Shown: one piece after another, positions 57,891 through 64,000 of the stretch
Layout: the number at the start of each line of letters is the position of its first letter
How positions within the stretch are numbered: the first letter of the stretch is position 1
Assembly: GCF_010726645.1 (NCBI RefSeq)
Contig: NZ_AP022563.1
Span: forward strand, 4,650,001-4,714,000
Direction: 5' to 3'
Length of the DNA stretch: 64,000 nt
Source of the DNA: Mycolicibacterium duvalii
GTDB lineage: Bacteria; Actinomycetota; Actinomycetes; Mycobacteriales; Mycobacteriaceae
Position numbers and translations under genes: made by a program
The notes under the pieces: model-generated
Told to the model about the DNA's origin: nothing
Databases searched by the model: none
The model's input: only the letters and a program-made list of their open reading frames with translations

Positions 57891-59207
57891 TCATCCGCCG
57901 AACAGCAGATAGAGCCCCATGAACGTGTAACCCACCATCACCAGCATCATCCCCAGCTGCCCGGTGAGCTGATGCTGTTTGGGCAGCAGCGCCAGGGCCC
58001 GGTCGTGCGCCGCGACCACGCCGGCGATGTGCCCGGCCACCACGAACCCGACCTTGAGCGTGGCCAGCAGCGCCGGATGCGTCGACAGCACATAGCCGAC
58101 CTGAGCGTCGGCCAGGCCCAGCACGTTCCAGCCGCGGTCCAGCGGGTCGGCCAACTGGATCACCGTCTGCTGCCCGCGTTCGACCAGGTAGGTCAGGTAG
58201 TGGGCGAAGACGTAGCCGATCACGATCGGGATCAGAGAGTGCGCCATCAGCCCGGGCAACTCGCGGCGCCGTGCCGCGTCCACCCCGCCGGTGGCGCGCG
58301 CCGCCAGCCAGAACGTGCCCGCGACCACCCCGATGAACAGCAGCAGGCCCGCGGTGCGTACCAGCGTGGCCCCGACGGTGGAGTCGGTCAACTCCCCGGC
58401 GAGATTGCGGAACTGCGGGGTGGCCGAGTAGCTGTCGAATGCGGTCGAGCCCAGCAGCACGGCCAGCACTGCGACCACGCCGGGCCGCACCGGCAGCGAC
58501 GGCAGGTGATCGAACGGGTTGCCGACCGCGACCCGGCCATCGTCGCGGCGGCGGAACGCCGACAGTCGGGACGCGACGACGCTGTACACCTCGAACGGGT
58601 CGGCGTTCGAGTTCCACCGCGACCCGAACCAGACCACACCGGCCAGCGTCACCGCCAGGTACACCAGCAACCAGGTGCGGATCGCGCCCAGCGAGCCGGG
58701 GTCGGGGCTGGCCAGCTCCAGCCACACGAACGCCAACAGCCCCGCCGCGGCGGGCCAGTAGCCCAGCGTGCGCGGATAGTCTGCGCCGACGCTGCGCCCG
58801 CCGATCAGCTTGTGCAGCGCGCGCACCGGTGACAGCACCCGCCACACCGGTCCCAGCGCCCACGACAGCGCTACCAGCCCCACCCACAGCAGCACGTAGA
58901 ACACGCCGGGAAGCGGATTGTCGGCGGTCTGCGGCCCGAAGAACGCCGCCATCGCGACCCATCCGGTGAACACCAGGCTCAGCGCGGCCAGCACCCATCG
59001 GGTCAGCGACGCGTCGACGACGGTCGTGACCCATTGCGGCAGCGCACGCCCCGGTTTGCCGGGGTCGAACCTGGGGCTCCGCCAGGCCAGCGCGACCACC
59101 GCAAAGGTGAACGTCAACGCCCACGCGGCACCGATGAGCGCATAGGTGAACGGGATCGGGAGATCGCTCGAGCCGCCCAACCCATGGGCCAGAAGCTGCT
59201 CGGTCAC
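57891..59207 (-). CDS. Polytopic membrane protein, FedB/'fenitrothion hydrolase'-annotated family
   Basis: 438 residues with about ten membrane spans. The opening LLAHGLGGSSDLPIPFTYALIGAAWALTFTF matches actinobacterial proteins often annotated as fenitrothion hydrolase, a name I regard as transferred without proof. Conserved polar/His positions in spans include HG near residue 8, AHSLIPIVIGYVFAHYLTYLVERGQQ, and WN in the 350s. It is the last gene of a four-gene operon with overlapping or very close starts; GTG 59207 overlaps the lipoprotein stop. A metal- or redox-linked membrane complex is possible; see findings. Confidence 0.75.
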   Translation of the reverse strand: MTEQLLAHGLGGSSDLPIPFTYALIGAAWALTFTFAVVALAWRSPRFDPGKPGRALPQWVTTVVDASLTRWVLAALSLVFTGWVAMAAFFGPQTADNPLPGVFYVLLWVGLVALSWALGPVWRVLSPVRALHKLIGGRSVGADYPRTLGYWPAAAGLLAFVWLELASPDPGSLGAIRTWLLVYLAVTLAGVVWFGSRWNSNADPFEVYSVVASRLSAFRRRDDGRVAVGNPFDHLPSLPVRPGVVAVLAVLLGSTAFDSYSATPQFRNLAGELTDSTVGATLVRTAGLLLFIGVVAGTFWLAARATGGVDAARRRELPGLMAHSLIPIVIGYVFAHYLTYLVERGQQTVIQLADPLDRGWNVLGLADAQVGYVLSTHPALLATLKVGFVVAGHIAGVVAAHDRALALLPKQHQLTGQLGMMLVMVGYTFMGLYLLFGG

Positions 59208-59629
59208 CGCACCAGGATGGTGGCGATCGTGGTGTGGCTGTTGTGCAACTCGACGTCGACGCGTCCGGGCATGTCGACGGTGAATTCGAACGACTGCCCC
59301 TGCTGTGCCGCCACCGGGAACGTGTGTTCCGGTGTCGAGTGCACGTGCAGTTCGTCGGCGGAGTCGCTGTCGACGCGGAGCACGATGGGCTGACCCACCG
59401 CTGCCTGCAGCTGTTCGTTGGTGGGCGTCACCGAACCCCCCTCGATCGTGACGTCGAGGACGACTTGATCGGACTGCTGCGGGGCCGGTTCGGCGGAACC
59501 CGCCGGCTCGCTGACCCCGGGAGGCGATGCGGTCGGGGACGCGGCCTGCCCGGGCTCTGATCCTCCGCAGCCGGCGAGCAGCACCGCCGCCGCAGCGATT
59601 GCCAACGCTGTGTCGATTCGGATTGTCAT
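59204..59629 (-). CDS. Cupredoxin-like lipoprotein (141 aa)
   Basis: ATG 59629. Signal with lipobox VLLAGC (Cys20), a Pro/Ser linker, and a beta-sandwich domain (VVLDVTIEGGSVTPTNEQLQ, then VGQPIVLRVDSDSADELHVHSTPEHTF and PGRVDVELHNSHTTIATILVR) resembling the cupredoxin_1/EfeO-type fold. Potential metal ligands are the HVH and EH of the middle strand and the two His of LHNSH; the usual Cys ligand is missing, so it is not a blue-copper protein. Third gene of the membrane operon. Confidence 0.75.
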   Translation of the reverse strand: MTIRIDTALAIAAAAVLLAGCGGSEPGQAASPTASPPGVSEPAGSAEPAPQQSDQVVLDVTIEGGSVTPTNEQLQAAVGQPIVLRVDSDSADELHVHSTPEHTFPVAAQQGQSFEFTVDMPGRVDVELHNSHTTIATILVR

Positions 59630-59658
59630 CACCTGTTCAGTGTTTCGAGAGGGGGTTC

Positions 59659-59832
59659 TCAGTTGTCGCGGGATTCGCCGGCCTCGCGCTTCTTGCGGTT
59701 GCGCACCGCGATGTAGACCACCACGCCGGCCACCACGAACGCCGGAGCGAATGCCGGCACGGCGATCCAGATCGGGTGGTCGGCGAGCACGACGACCTCG
59801 GGCGGCATGGTCATGTCTGTCCTCTCCGTCAT
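59659..59832 (-). CDS. Small single-span membrane protein (57 aa)
   Basis: ATG 59832 overlaps the stop of the large membrane gene (59829-59832). One transmembrane segment (HPIWIAVPAFAPAFVVAGVVVYIAVRN) with a basic, charged tail RKKREAGESRDN inside. A second in-frame ATG at 59814 is possible. Acts probably as a subunit or assembly factor of the operon's membrane complex. Confidence 0.7.
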   Translation of the reverse strand: MTERTDMTMPPEVVVLADHPIWIAVPAFAPAFVVAGVVVYIAVRNRKKREAGESRDN

Positions 59833-61694
59833 GTCTGTCCTGCCGGTTCCAGGTCGGCACCCTGCCGCGGTTCGCTGTTGCTGATCCGGCCGCCGCCCCA
59901 GGTGATCCCGGCGACCATCGCCAGCGTGCAGACGAGCACCACCAGGCAGCCGATCAGCCACAGCGACTCCGGGATGTCGGGACTGCGTTCGCGCTGCAGG
60001 ATGGTGATCTCGGAGACGAACGGGCGGGTGAACTGCGGCTCGGCCGGGACTTCTTCCGCGCCGATGCCGGGGTCACCGGCCAGGTAGATCGGCACCGCCG
60101 CCAACGTCTTGCCGTCGTGCACCCGCACCAGCGTCTTCCAGGTGCCCGAGACCGGCATCGGCTCGGTCGACACGTAGTGTCCGGGGCCGACCCGGTCGAG
60201 ACGGTCGACGAACATGCCGCGCTGGTTGTCCGTGCCCCCCTGCCAGCCGAGCACCGCGACCCAGTTGGGGTCGTCGCTGATCACATCCGGCGGGTTGAAC
60301 CGGATGTCGGCGGTGACGAACCGATTTCCGTCGACGGGCGGCGCTTCGGTCAGGGTGACCTGCGCGGTCGCGTTCTCCGGGGTGTTGTAGGTCAGGCCGT
60401 TGGCCGCGGCGGCGCCGATGACCACGACGGTCAGCGACACCAGACCGATGCTGAGCGCCCGCCGCGGCAGCCGCTGCCCGGTGAGCACCATCCCGGCCAT
60501 CGCGCCGCATGCACCGACCAGGATCGCCACCGGTACCGACATCGCCAGCGCCTCACCCCAGATGCTGGCCGGCCAGGTCAGCGGGTACACCGCGTTGATC
60601 CACAGCGATTCCAGCCACAGCCCGACGGTCGCGATGCCCAGACCGCTGACCATGCCGAACAGCACGGGTCGCTTGAGCAGTGGGGTCAGTGCGAGCACTT
60701 CGACGACCAGCGCCGCGCCGAGATAGAGCGGGAACCAGTTGATGGGCGCCTCGAGCACCGGCCCCACCAGCAGCGCGACGATGCCGCGCAGGCCGATCGC
60801 GATCAGCGCCGCGATGATCGCCGCGCCGCGGCCCAGGAAGATCCTGGCCATCACCAGCGCGAGAGCTGCCGCGGCAGCGATCAGCATCGGCTGGAACACC
60901 TGGCGGAACTGGGGGACGCCGAAGTCGAACTCGATCTGGTAGACCGATGCGCCGATCAGCACTCCGGCGAAGGCCAGGTACAGCACGAACTTGAGGCCGA
61001 GGCCGTCGCGCGGCGCGTCCGGTCCGGCGGCCCGTCGGCCTTCGTACTCCAAAAAGGCCGCGGCCAACGTCGAGAAGCCGGCGCCACCGATCATCATCAG
61101 GTGCGTCGGGCCCCACAGCGTGACGTCCTGGCCGAAGATGCGGTGCCAGATGTCGTCGAGCGGGAATCCCGTCAGCGCGTACAGACCGCAGCCGGCCATC
61201 ACCAGACCACCGACCGGTGCGTACCAGTCGTCGGTGATGCGCACCGCGGCCGGTCCCGGCCGCGCACCGTCGAGCGGCAACACCATCGCCGTACAGCCGG
61301 CGACGAAGATGCCGAACAGCCCGATCAGAATGAAGTAGTGGGCCGGGTTGGCCAGGGCGCCGTCGTCGCGACCGTCGCCGATGTGCAGGCTGACGTCCCA
61401 GATGAACCCGAACAGAGCACAGATGATCGAGCTGGTGAACAGGATGACCGGCAGGGCCACCCAGGGCGGTCGCTTGAAGCGCCGGCCGGTCCAGTCGGCC
61501 AGCGAGGTCAGCCAGGTGATCTTGTGGCTGCGGTGCAACCAGCCGATCCAGACCAGCACCGCGGAGATGACCGCAGCCGCGACCGAGAGGCCGATGATCT
61601 CATTGAGCGCGGCGCCGCCGCCCTCGTCGCCTTGAGCCAGCAGGGACACGTCATACCGCGAAGACGCCCACGAAAACCCCATCGTCATCCCCAT
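59829..61694 (-). CDS. Large polytopic membrane protein with YtkA/FixH-like exported domain
   Basis: 621 residues. Residues 30-430 hold about ten spans; His-bearing segments WDVSLHIG (H104), NPAHY (H119), DIWHRIFG (H184) and GPTHLMM (H198) cluster near membrane borders as metal ligands might. Residues ~440-545 are a beta domain (TAQVTLTEAPPVDGN, GPGHYVSTEPMPVSGTWKTLVRV) like YtkA/FixH, proteins linked to copper or cytochrome oxidase assembly. One span near 577-597 ends it. First gene of the four-gene operon. No homologue with known function comes to mind. Confidence 0.72.
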   Translation of the reverse strand: MGMTMGFSWASSRYDVSLLAQGDEGGGAALNEIIGLSVAAAVISAVLVWIGWLHRSHKITWLTSLADWTGRRFKRPPWVALPVILFTSSIICALFGFIWDVSLHIGDGRDDGALANPAHYFILIGLFGIFVAGCTAMVLPLDGARPGPAAVRITDDWYAPVGGLVMAGCGLYALTGFPLDDIWHRIFGQDVTLWGPTHLMMIGGAGFSTLAAAFLEYEGRRAAGPDAPRDGLGLKFVLYLAFAGVLIGASVYQIEFDFGVPQFRQVFQPMLIAAAAALALVMARIFLGRGAAIIAALIAIGLRGIVALLVGPVLEAPINWFPLYLGAALVVEVLALTPLLKRPVLFGMVSGLGIATVGLWLESLWINAVYPLTWPASIWGEALAMSVPVAILVGACGAMAGMVLTGQRLPRRALSIGLVSLTVVVIGAAAANGLTYNTPENATAQVTLTEAPPVDGNRFVTADIRFNPPDVISDDPNWVAVLGWQGGTDNQRGMFVDRLDRVGPGHYVSTEPMPVSGTWKTLVRVHDGKTLAAVPIYLAGDPGIGAEEVPAEPQFTRPFVSEITILQRERSPDIPESLWLIGCLVVLVCTLAMVAGITWGGGRISNSEPRQGADLEPAGQT

Positions 61695-61803
61695 CGCTCT
61701 GCGTACCGGACCGCTATCTGACTGATCGGTAATGTTGCCAAAAACGAATCAGGTGAAACCAGGGGTACCGGGTTTTGTTTCGCGGCGGGTGGGCACGCGG
61801 CCG

Positions 61804-63198
61804 TTACTTGCGCGGCGGGCGCAGCACCTTCATCGCCATCTGCATGACCGGCTGCGGGACGCTGTCCTTGGCCGCCAGCGCGCGCGCCGCGGCGCGGGTG
61901 CGCAGCGGAGTGCCGCGACCGAAGTAGCGGTTGAGCGGTCCGCCGGTCGGCTCGAGGTCGACATGTAGCGGCGGCGCGCCGTCCGCGGCGCCCAGCGCAC
62001 GGGCGATCACCATCCGCTGGATCTCACTGGTGCCCTCGAAGATGGTGTACAGCTTGGCGTCTCGGTACCACTTCTCGACCGGATGGTCCTTGATGTAGCC
62101 CCAGCCGCCCATCGTCTGGATGGCCCGCTCGGTGGTCTTCACCGCGACCTCGCTGGCTGCCAACTTCGACATCGAGCCCTCACCGCGCTCAAACGGCACC
62201 CCGGTGGCCGCCATCCACGACGCCCGCCAGGTCAGCAAGCGGGCCGCATCGATCTGGGTGGCCAGGTCGGCGATCGGGAAGGCGATGCCCTGATTGTCGA
62301 TGATGGGCGCCCCGAAGGCCTCGCGCCGGTTGGCGTACTCGGTCATGTACTCCAGCGCGGCGCGGGCGATCCCGAGCGCCTGCGCGGCGACCATCGGCCG
62401 GGTCTGCTCGAAGGTGCCCAGCGCCGCGGAGCGGGATCTGGACGCGGCCCCCGCCAGTCCTTCAGCGGCCTCGCGTGCCTTGGCCAGCTTGTACTCCAGC
62501 TTCTCCTCTCCACCGAGCAGGTGGTCGCCGGGAATCCGGACGCCGTCGAACTTGAGCTCGGCGGTGTGGGACGCGCGGCAGCCGAGCTTGTCGAGCTTGC
62601 GGACCAGTTCCAGACCGGGTGTGCCGCCGGGCACGATGAACAGCGCCTGGCCCTTGTGGCCCAGTTCCTGGTCCACCACCGCGTTGACGACGTGCACGTT
62701 GGCGATGCCGCCGTTGCCGATCCACATCTTGTGACCGTCGATGATCCAGTCATCGCCGTCGCGGCGCGCGGTCGTGCGCAGGTTGCGCACGTCGCTGCCG
62801 CCTTCGGGTTCGGAGATCGCCAGCGCCGCGAGCTTGAGATCACCGGGCGTGCCGAAGCATTCAGGTGCCCACTGCAGCATCTGTTCCGGGGACGCGGCCT
62901 GACCGATCGCCGACAGCGCCAGCGCCGGCATCACCACCGCCAGCCCGATGCCGGCGCAGCCCCAGAACAGCTCCTCCATGAACATCGGTAGCGACAGTCC
63001 CGTCGGGTCGCCGATCAGGTCCCGGTAGAACAGCGGACTGTAAAAACCCTGGCTGGCCGCTTCCTCGAGCACCGGCCACGGGAACTCCTGGCGCTGGTCG
63101 TACTCGGAGGCGACCGGCCGGACGACCTCCTCGGCGAACTGGTGGGTGCGCCGCGCCAGGTCGTGCTGAGCTGCCGTGGGCGTGATGTTGAAGGTCAT
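61804..63198 (-). CDS. Acyl-CoA dehydrogenase (FadE type)
   Basis: 464 residues with the complete ACAD fold: N-terminal helices, the beta barrel with AISEPEGGSDVRNL binding FAD and HKMWIGNGGIANVHVVNA, and the C-terminal helix bundle with QTMGGWGYIKDHPVEKWYRDAK and YTIFEGTSEIQRM, which carries the catalytic base region. It oxidises acyl-CoA in beta-oxidation; chain-length preference unknown. ATG 63198; its GAGGGG ribosome site is buried in a hairpin that begins in the stop codon of the upstream MFS gene, so translation is probably coupled. Confidence 0.92.
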   Translation of the reverse strand: MTFNITPTAAQHDLARRTHQFAEEVVRPVASEYDQRQEFPWPVLEEAASQGFYSPLFYRDLIGDPTGLSLPMFMEELFWGCAGIGLAVVMPALALSAIGQAASPEQMLQWAPECFGTPGDLKLAALAISEPEGGSDVRNLRTTARRDGDDWIIDGHKMWIGNGGIANVHVVNAVVDQELGHKGQALFIVPGGTPGLELVRKLDKLGCRASHTAELKFDGVRIPGDHLLGGEEKLEYKLAKAREAAEGLAGAASRSRSAALGTFEQTRPMVAAQALGIARAALEYMTEYANRREAFGAPIIDNQGIAFPIADLATQIDAARLLTWRASWMAATGVPFERGEGSMSKLAASEVAVKTTERAIQTMGGWGYIKDHPVEKWYRDAKLYTIFEGTSEIQRMVIARALGAADGAPPLHVDLEPTGGPLNRYFGRGTPLRTRAAARALAAKDSVPQPVMQMAMKVLRPPRK

Positions 63199-63203
63199 GT
63201 GCG

Positions 63204-63229
63204 CCCCTCGTCGGTCGGTCTACGAGGGG
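63204..63229 (-). promoter_or_regulatory. Hairpin sequestering the acyl-CoA dehydrogenase ribosome site
   Basis: On the minus strand CCCCTCGT pairs with ACGAGGGG (8 bp, 10-nt loop). The second arm includes GAGGGG, 5 nt before the ATG; the first arm lies next to the MFS stop codon (63220-63222). A ribosome finishing the MFS gene would melt it. Confidence 0.5.
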
Positions 63230-64000
63230 TCTGTACCCACCTGCGGCGACAAATCCACCGACGGTTCCAGGCTCCAGTCCGGCGCGGGCCGAAGCAGTGC
63301 CAGCGCCACGCTGCTCACGCCCATCAGCACCATCGTCGACACCAGAAACGGTGCGTAACTGCCGAAGTGGTCCGACGTCGCGCCGGAGGCCAGCGGACCG
63401 AACGCGGTGCCCAGTGACAGCGCAGCGACCAGACCGCCGAACAGCCCGCCGAAGTTGCGCAGCCCGAAATAGCGGGAGGCGAGGTAGGCGATCACGTCGA
63501 CCTCCGCGCCGAGGGTGAGCCCGAACAGCGCCGCGGCCAGGGTCTGGCTCACCGGGTTGGCGCCGTCGAAGAGCAGCAGCGCGCTGCCCGCGATCGGCAC
63601 CAGGTACGCACCCGCACCGACCACCCGGCCCGGGAAGCGGTCGAGCAACAGGCCGACCCCGAGTCGGCCGACGATGGAGAACACCCCCACCAGTGACGCG
63701 GTACCGGCCGCAGCCAACGGTTCGGCGCCGGCGTCGCGCAGGATCGGCACCAGATGCACCACCACACCGAGGGTGGTGAACGCGAAAAGCCCCGCGGCGA
63801 GCAGGAGTTGATAGAACGTCAGGGAGCGCAACCCGGCGCGCAGAGTGACCCCGGGCAGTTCCACCGCCGGCGCGGTCACCGGTACGGGGCCGGGTGCGGC
63901 GGCCGGGGGTTCCCCGGCCCGGCCGGCACGCTCGTCCTGGGCGCCCCGGAAGAACAGGGCGACCGTCAGGAGCACCAGCGCGCCCCACATCAACCCCAGG
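63220..64000 (-). CDS. MFS transporter, C-terminal part (runs off window)
   Basis: About 260 residues visible, beginning past the window edge. They contain roughly half an MFS transporter: a central loop rich in Pro/Ala, then six spans with the second-half loop signature FSIVGRLGVGLLLDRFPGR and a terminal tail WSLEPSVDLSPQVGTDPS. It resembles MFS members of the oxalate/formate or monocarboxylate type, yet substrate is not decidable from half a protein. Same strand as the acyl-CoA dehydrogenase, which is probably transcribed with it. Confidence 0.85.
   Translation of the reverse strand, partial: LGLMWGALVLLTVALFFRGAQDERAGRAGEPPAAAPGPVPVTAPAVELPGVTLRAGLRSLTFYQLLLAAGLFAFTTLGVVVHLVPILRDAGAEPLAAAGTASLVGVFSIVGRLGVGLLLDRFPGRVVGAGAYLVPIAGSALLLFDGANPVSQTLAAALFGLTLGAEVDVIAYLASRYFGLRNFGGLFGGLVAALSLGTAFGPLASGATSDHFGSYAPFLVSTMVLMGVSSVALALLRPAPDWSLEPSVDLSPQVGTDPS

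Noticed and set aside
57891..59207. Naming this gene fenitrothion hydrolase
   Set aside because: The name comes from annotated homologues recalled from actinobacteria; nothing in the sequence shows organophosphate hydrolysis.
61695..61803. A copper-responsive operator (CsoR/RicR type) in front of the membrane operon
   Set aside because: A GGTACC-centred stretch (near 61765) is present, but the half-sites do not match known CsoR or RicR consensus closely enough to claim it.
1..64000. CRISPR arrays, insertion sequences, phage or toxin-antitoxin genes
   Set aside because: No regularly spaced direct repeats, transposase or integrase motifs, or toxin-antitoxin pairs were seen on either strand.

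Overview
The window looks like a chromosomal segment of a mycobacterium, most likely an environmental, fast-growing species (Mycolicibacterium-type). This rests on very high GC with GTG/TTG starts, many apparently leaderless genes, and lineage-typical families: cutinase, haemophore-related protein, DUF4333 lipoprotein, WS/DGAT acyltransferase, the flavin-independent MTHFR family, F420-type PPOX enzyme, maltokinase, and a PncA very close to the M. tuberculosis enzyme. I see no phage, IS element, CRISPR array, tRNA or rRNA. Gene density is ordinary and almost everything is intact; only the two window edges cut genes (an SDR epimerase on the left, an MFS transporter on the right).

Region 1 (1-5.5 kb): a partial epimerase, then a leftward three-gene operon coupled by ATGA overlaps. 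It encodes a PAS-GAF-SpoIIE phosphatase, a cobalamin-binding sensor and a STAS anti-anti-sigma factor, which together look like a partner-switching stress module with a B12 (possibly light) input. A small acidic ORF and a Tat-exported GH5-like glycosidase follow.

Region 2 (5.5-15.7 kb): MFS/MarR pair, PfpI/DJ-1 protein, cutinase, a metallothionein-like zinc protein, HemK-like methyltransferase plus CDGSH protein, haem-oxygenase-like iron protein, ferritin-like protein, a 54-codon ORF, a KAS-like protein without its catalytic Cys, a Nudix hydrolase and an exported protein. Several of these carry SigF-type boxes (GTTT-N15/16-GGGTA or close variants), so this reads as a general-stress and iron/redox island, plausibly downstream of modules like that in region 1.

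Region 3 (15.7-28.2 kb): phosphotransferase, MOSC protein, a large LuxR-type ATPase regulator, DUF4333 lipoprotein, DUF2237, CobW GTPase, amidohydrolase, a collagen-like exported repeat protein, WS/DGAT and SelO.

Region 4 (28.2-50 kb): lipoprotein, MTHFR-glyoxalase-HrpA run, ADH diverging from glutaminyl cyclase with overlapping -10 elements, DUF1295 and FAD oxidoreductase, serine hydrolase, haemophore, VOC-rhomboid pair, the beta-phosphoglucomutase/GH65 pair (Rv3400/Rv3401-like), MHS transporter, DMT transporter and F420 PPOX enzyme.

Region 5 (50-64 kb): PyrE-like PRTase, HugZ-like protein, a Pro/Thr-rich exported protein, maltokinase (with an in-frame 3x24 bp minisatellite and no treS beside it) converging on the glycogen debranching enzyme across a strongly folded intergenic element, nicotinamidase coupled to a PAS-ANTAR protein, a four-gene membrane operon with cupredoxin-like and YtkA/FixH-like parts (perhaps copper-linked; function unknown), an acyl-CoA dehydrogenase whose Shine-Dalgarno lies in a hairpin, and the cut-off MFS gene. 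Functions are inferred from sequence reading alone; no database search was run.
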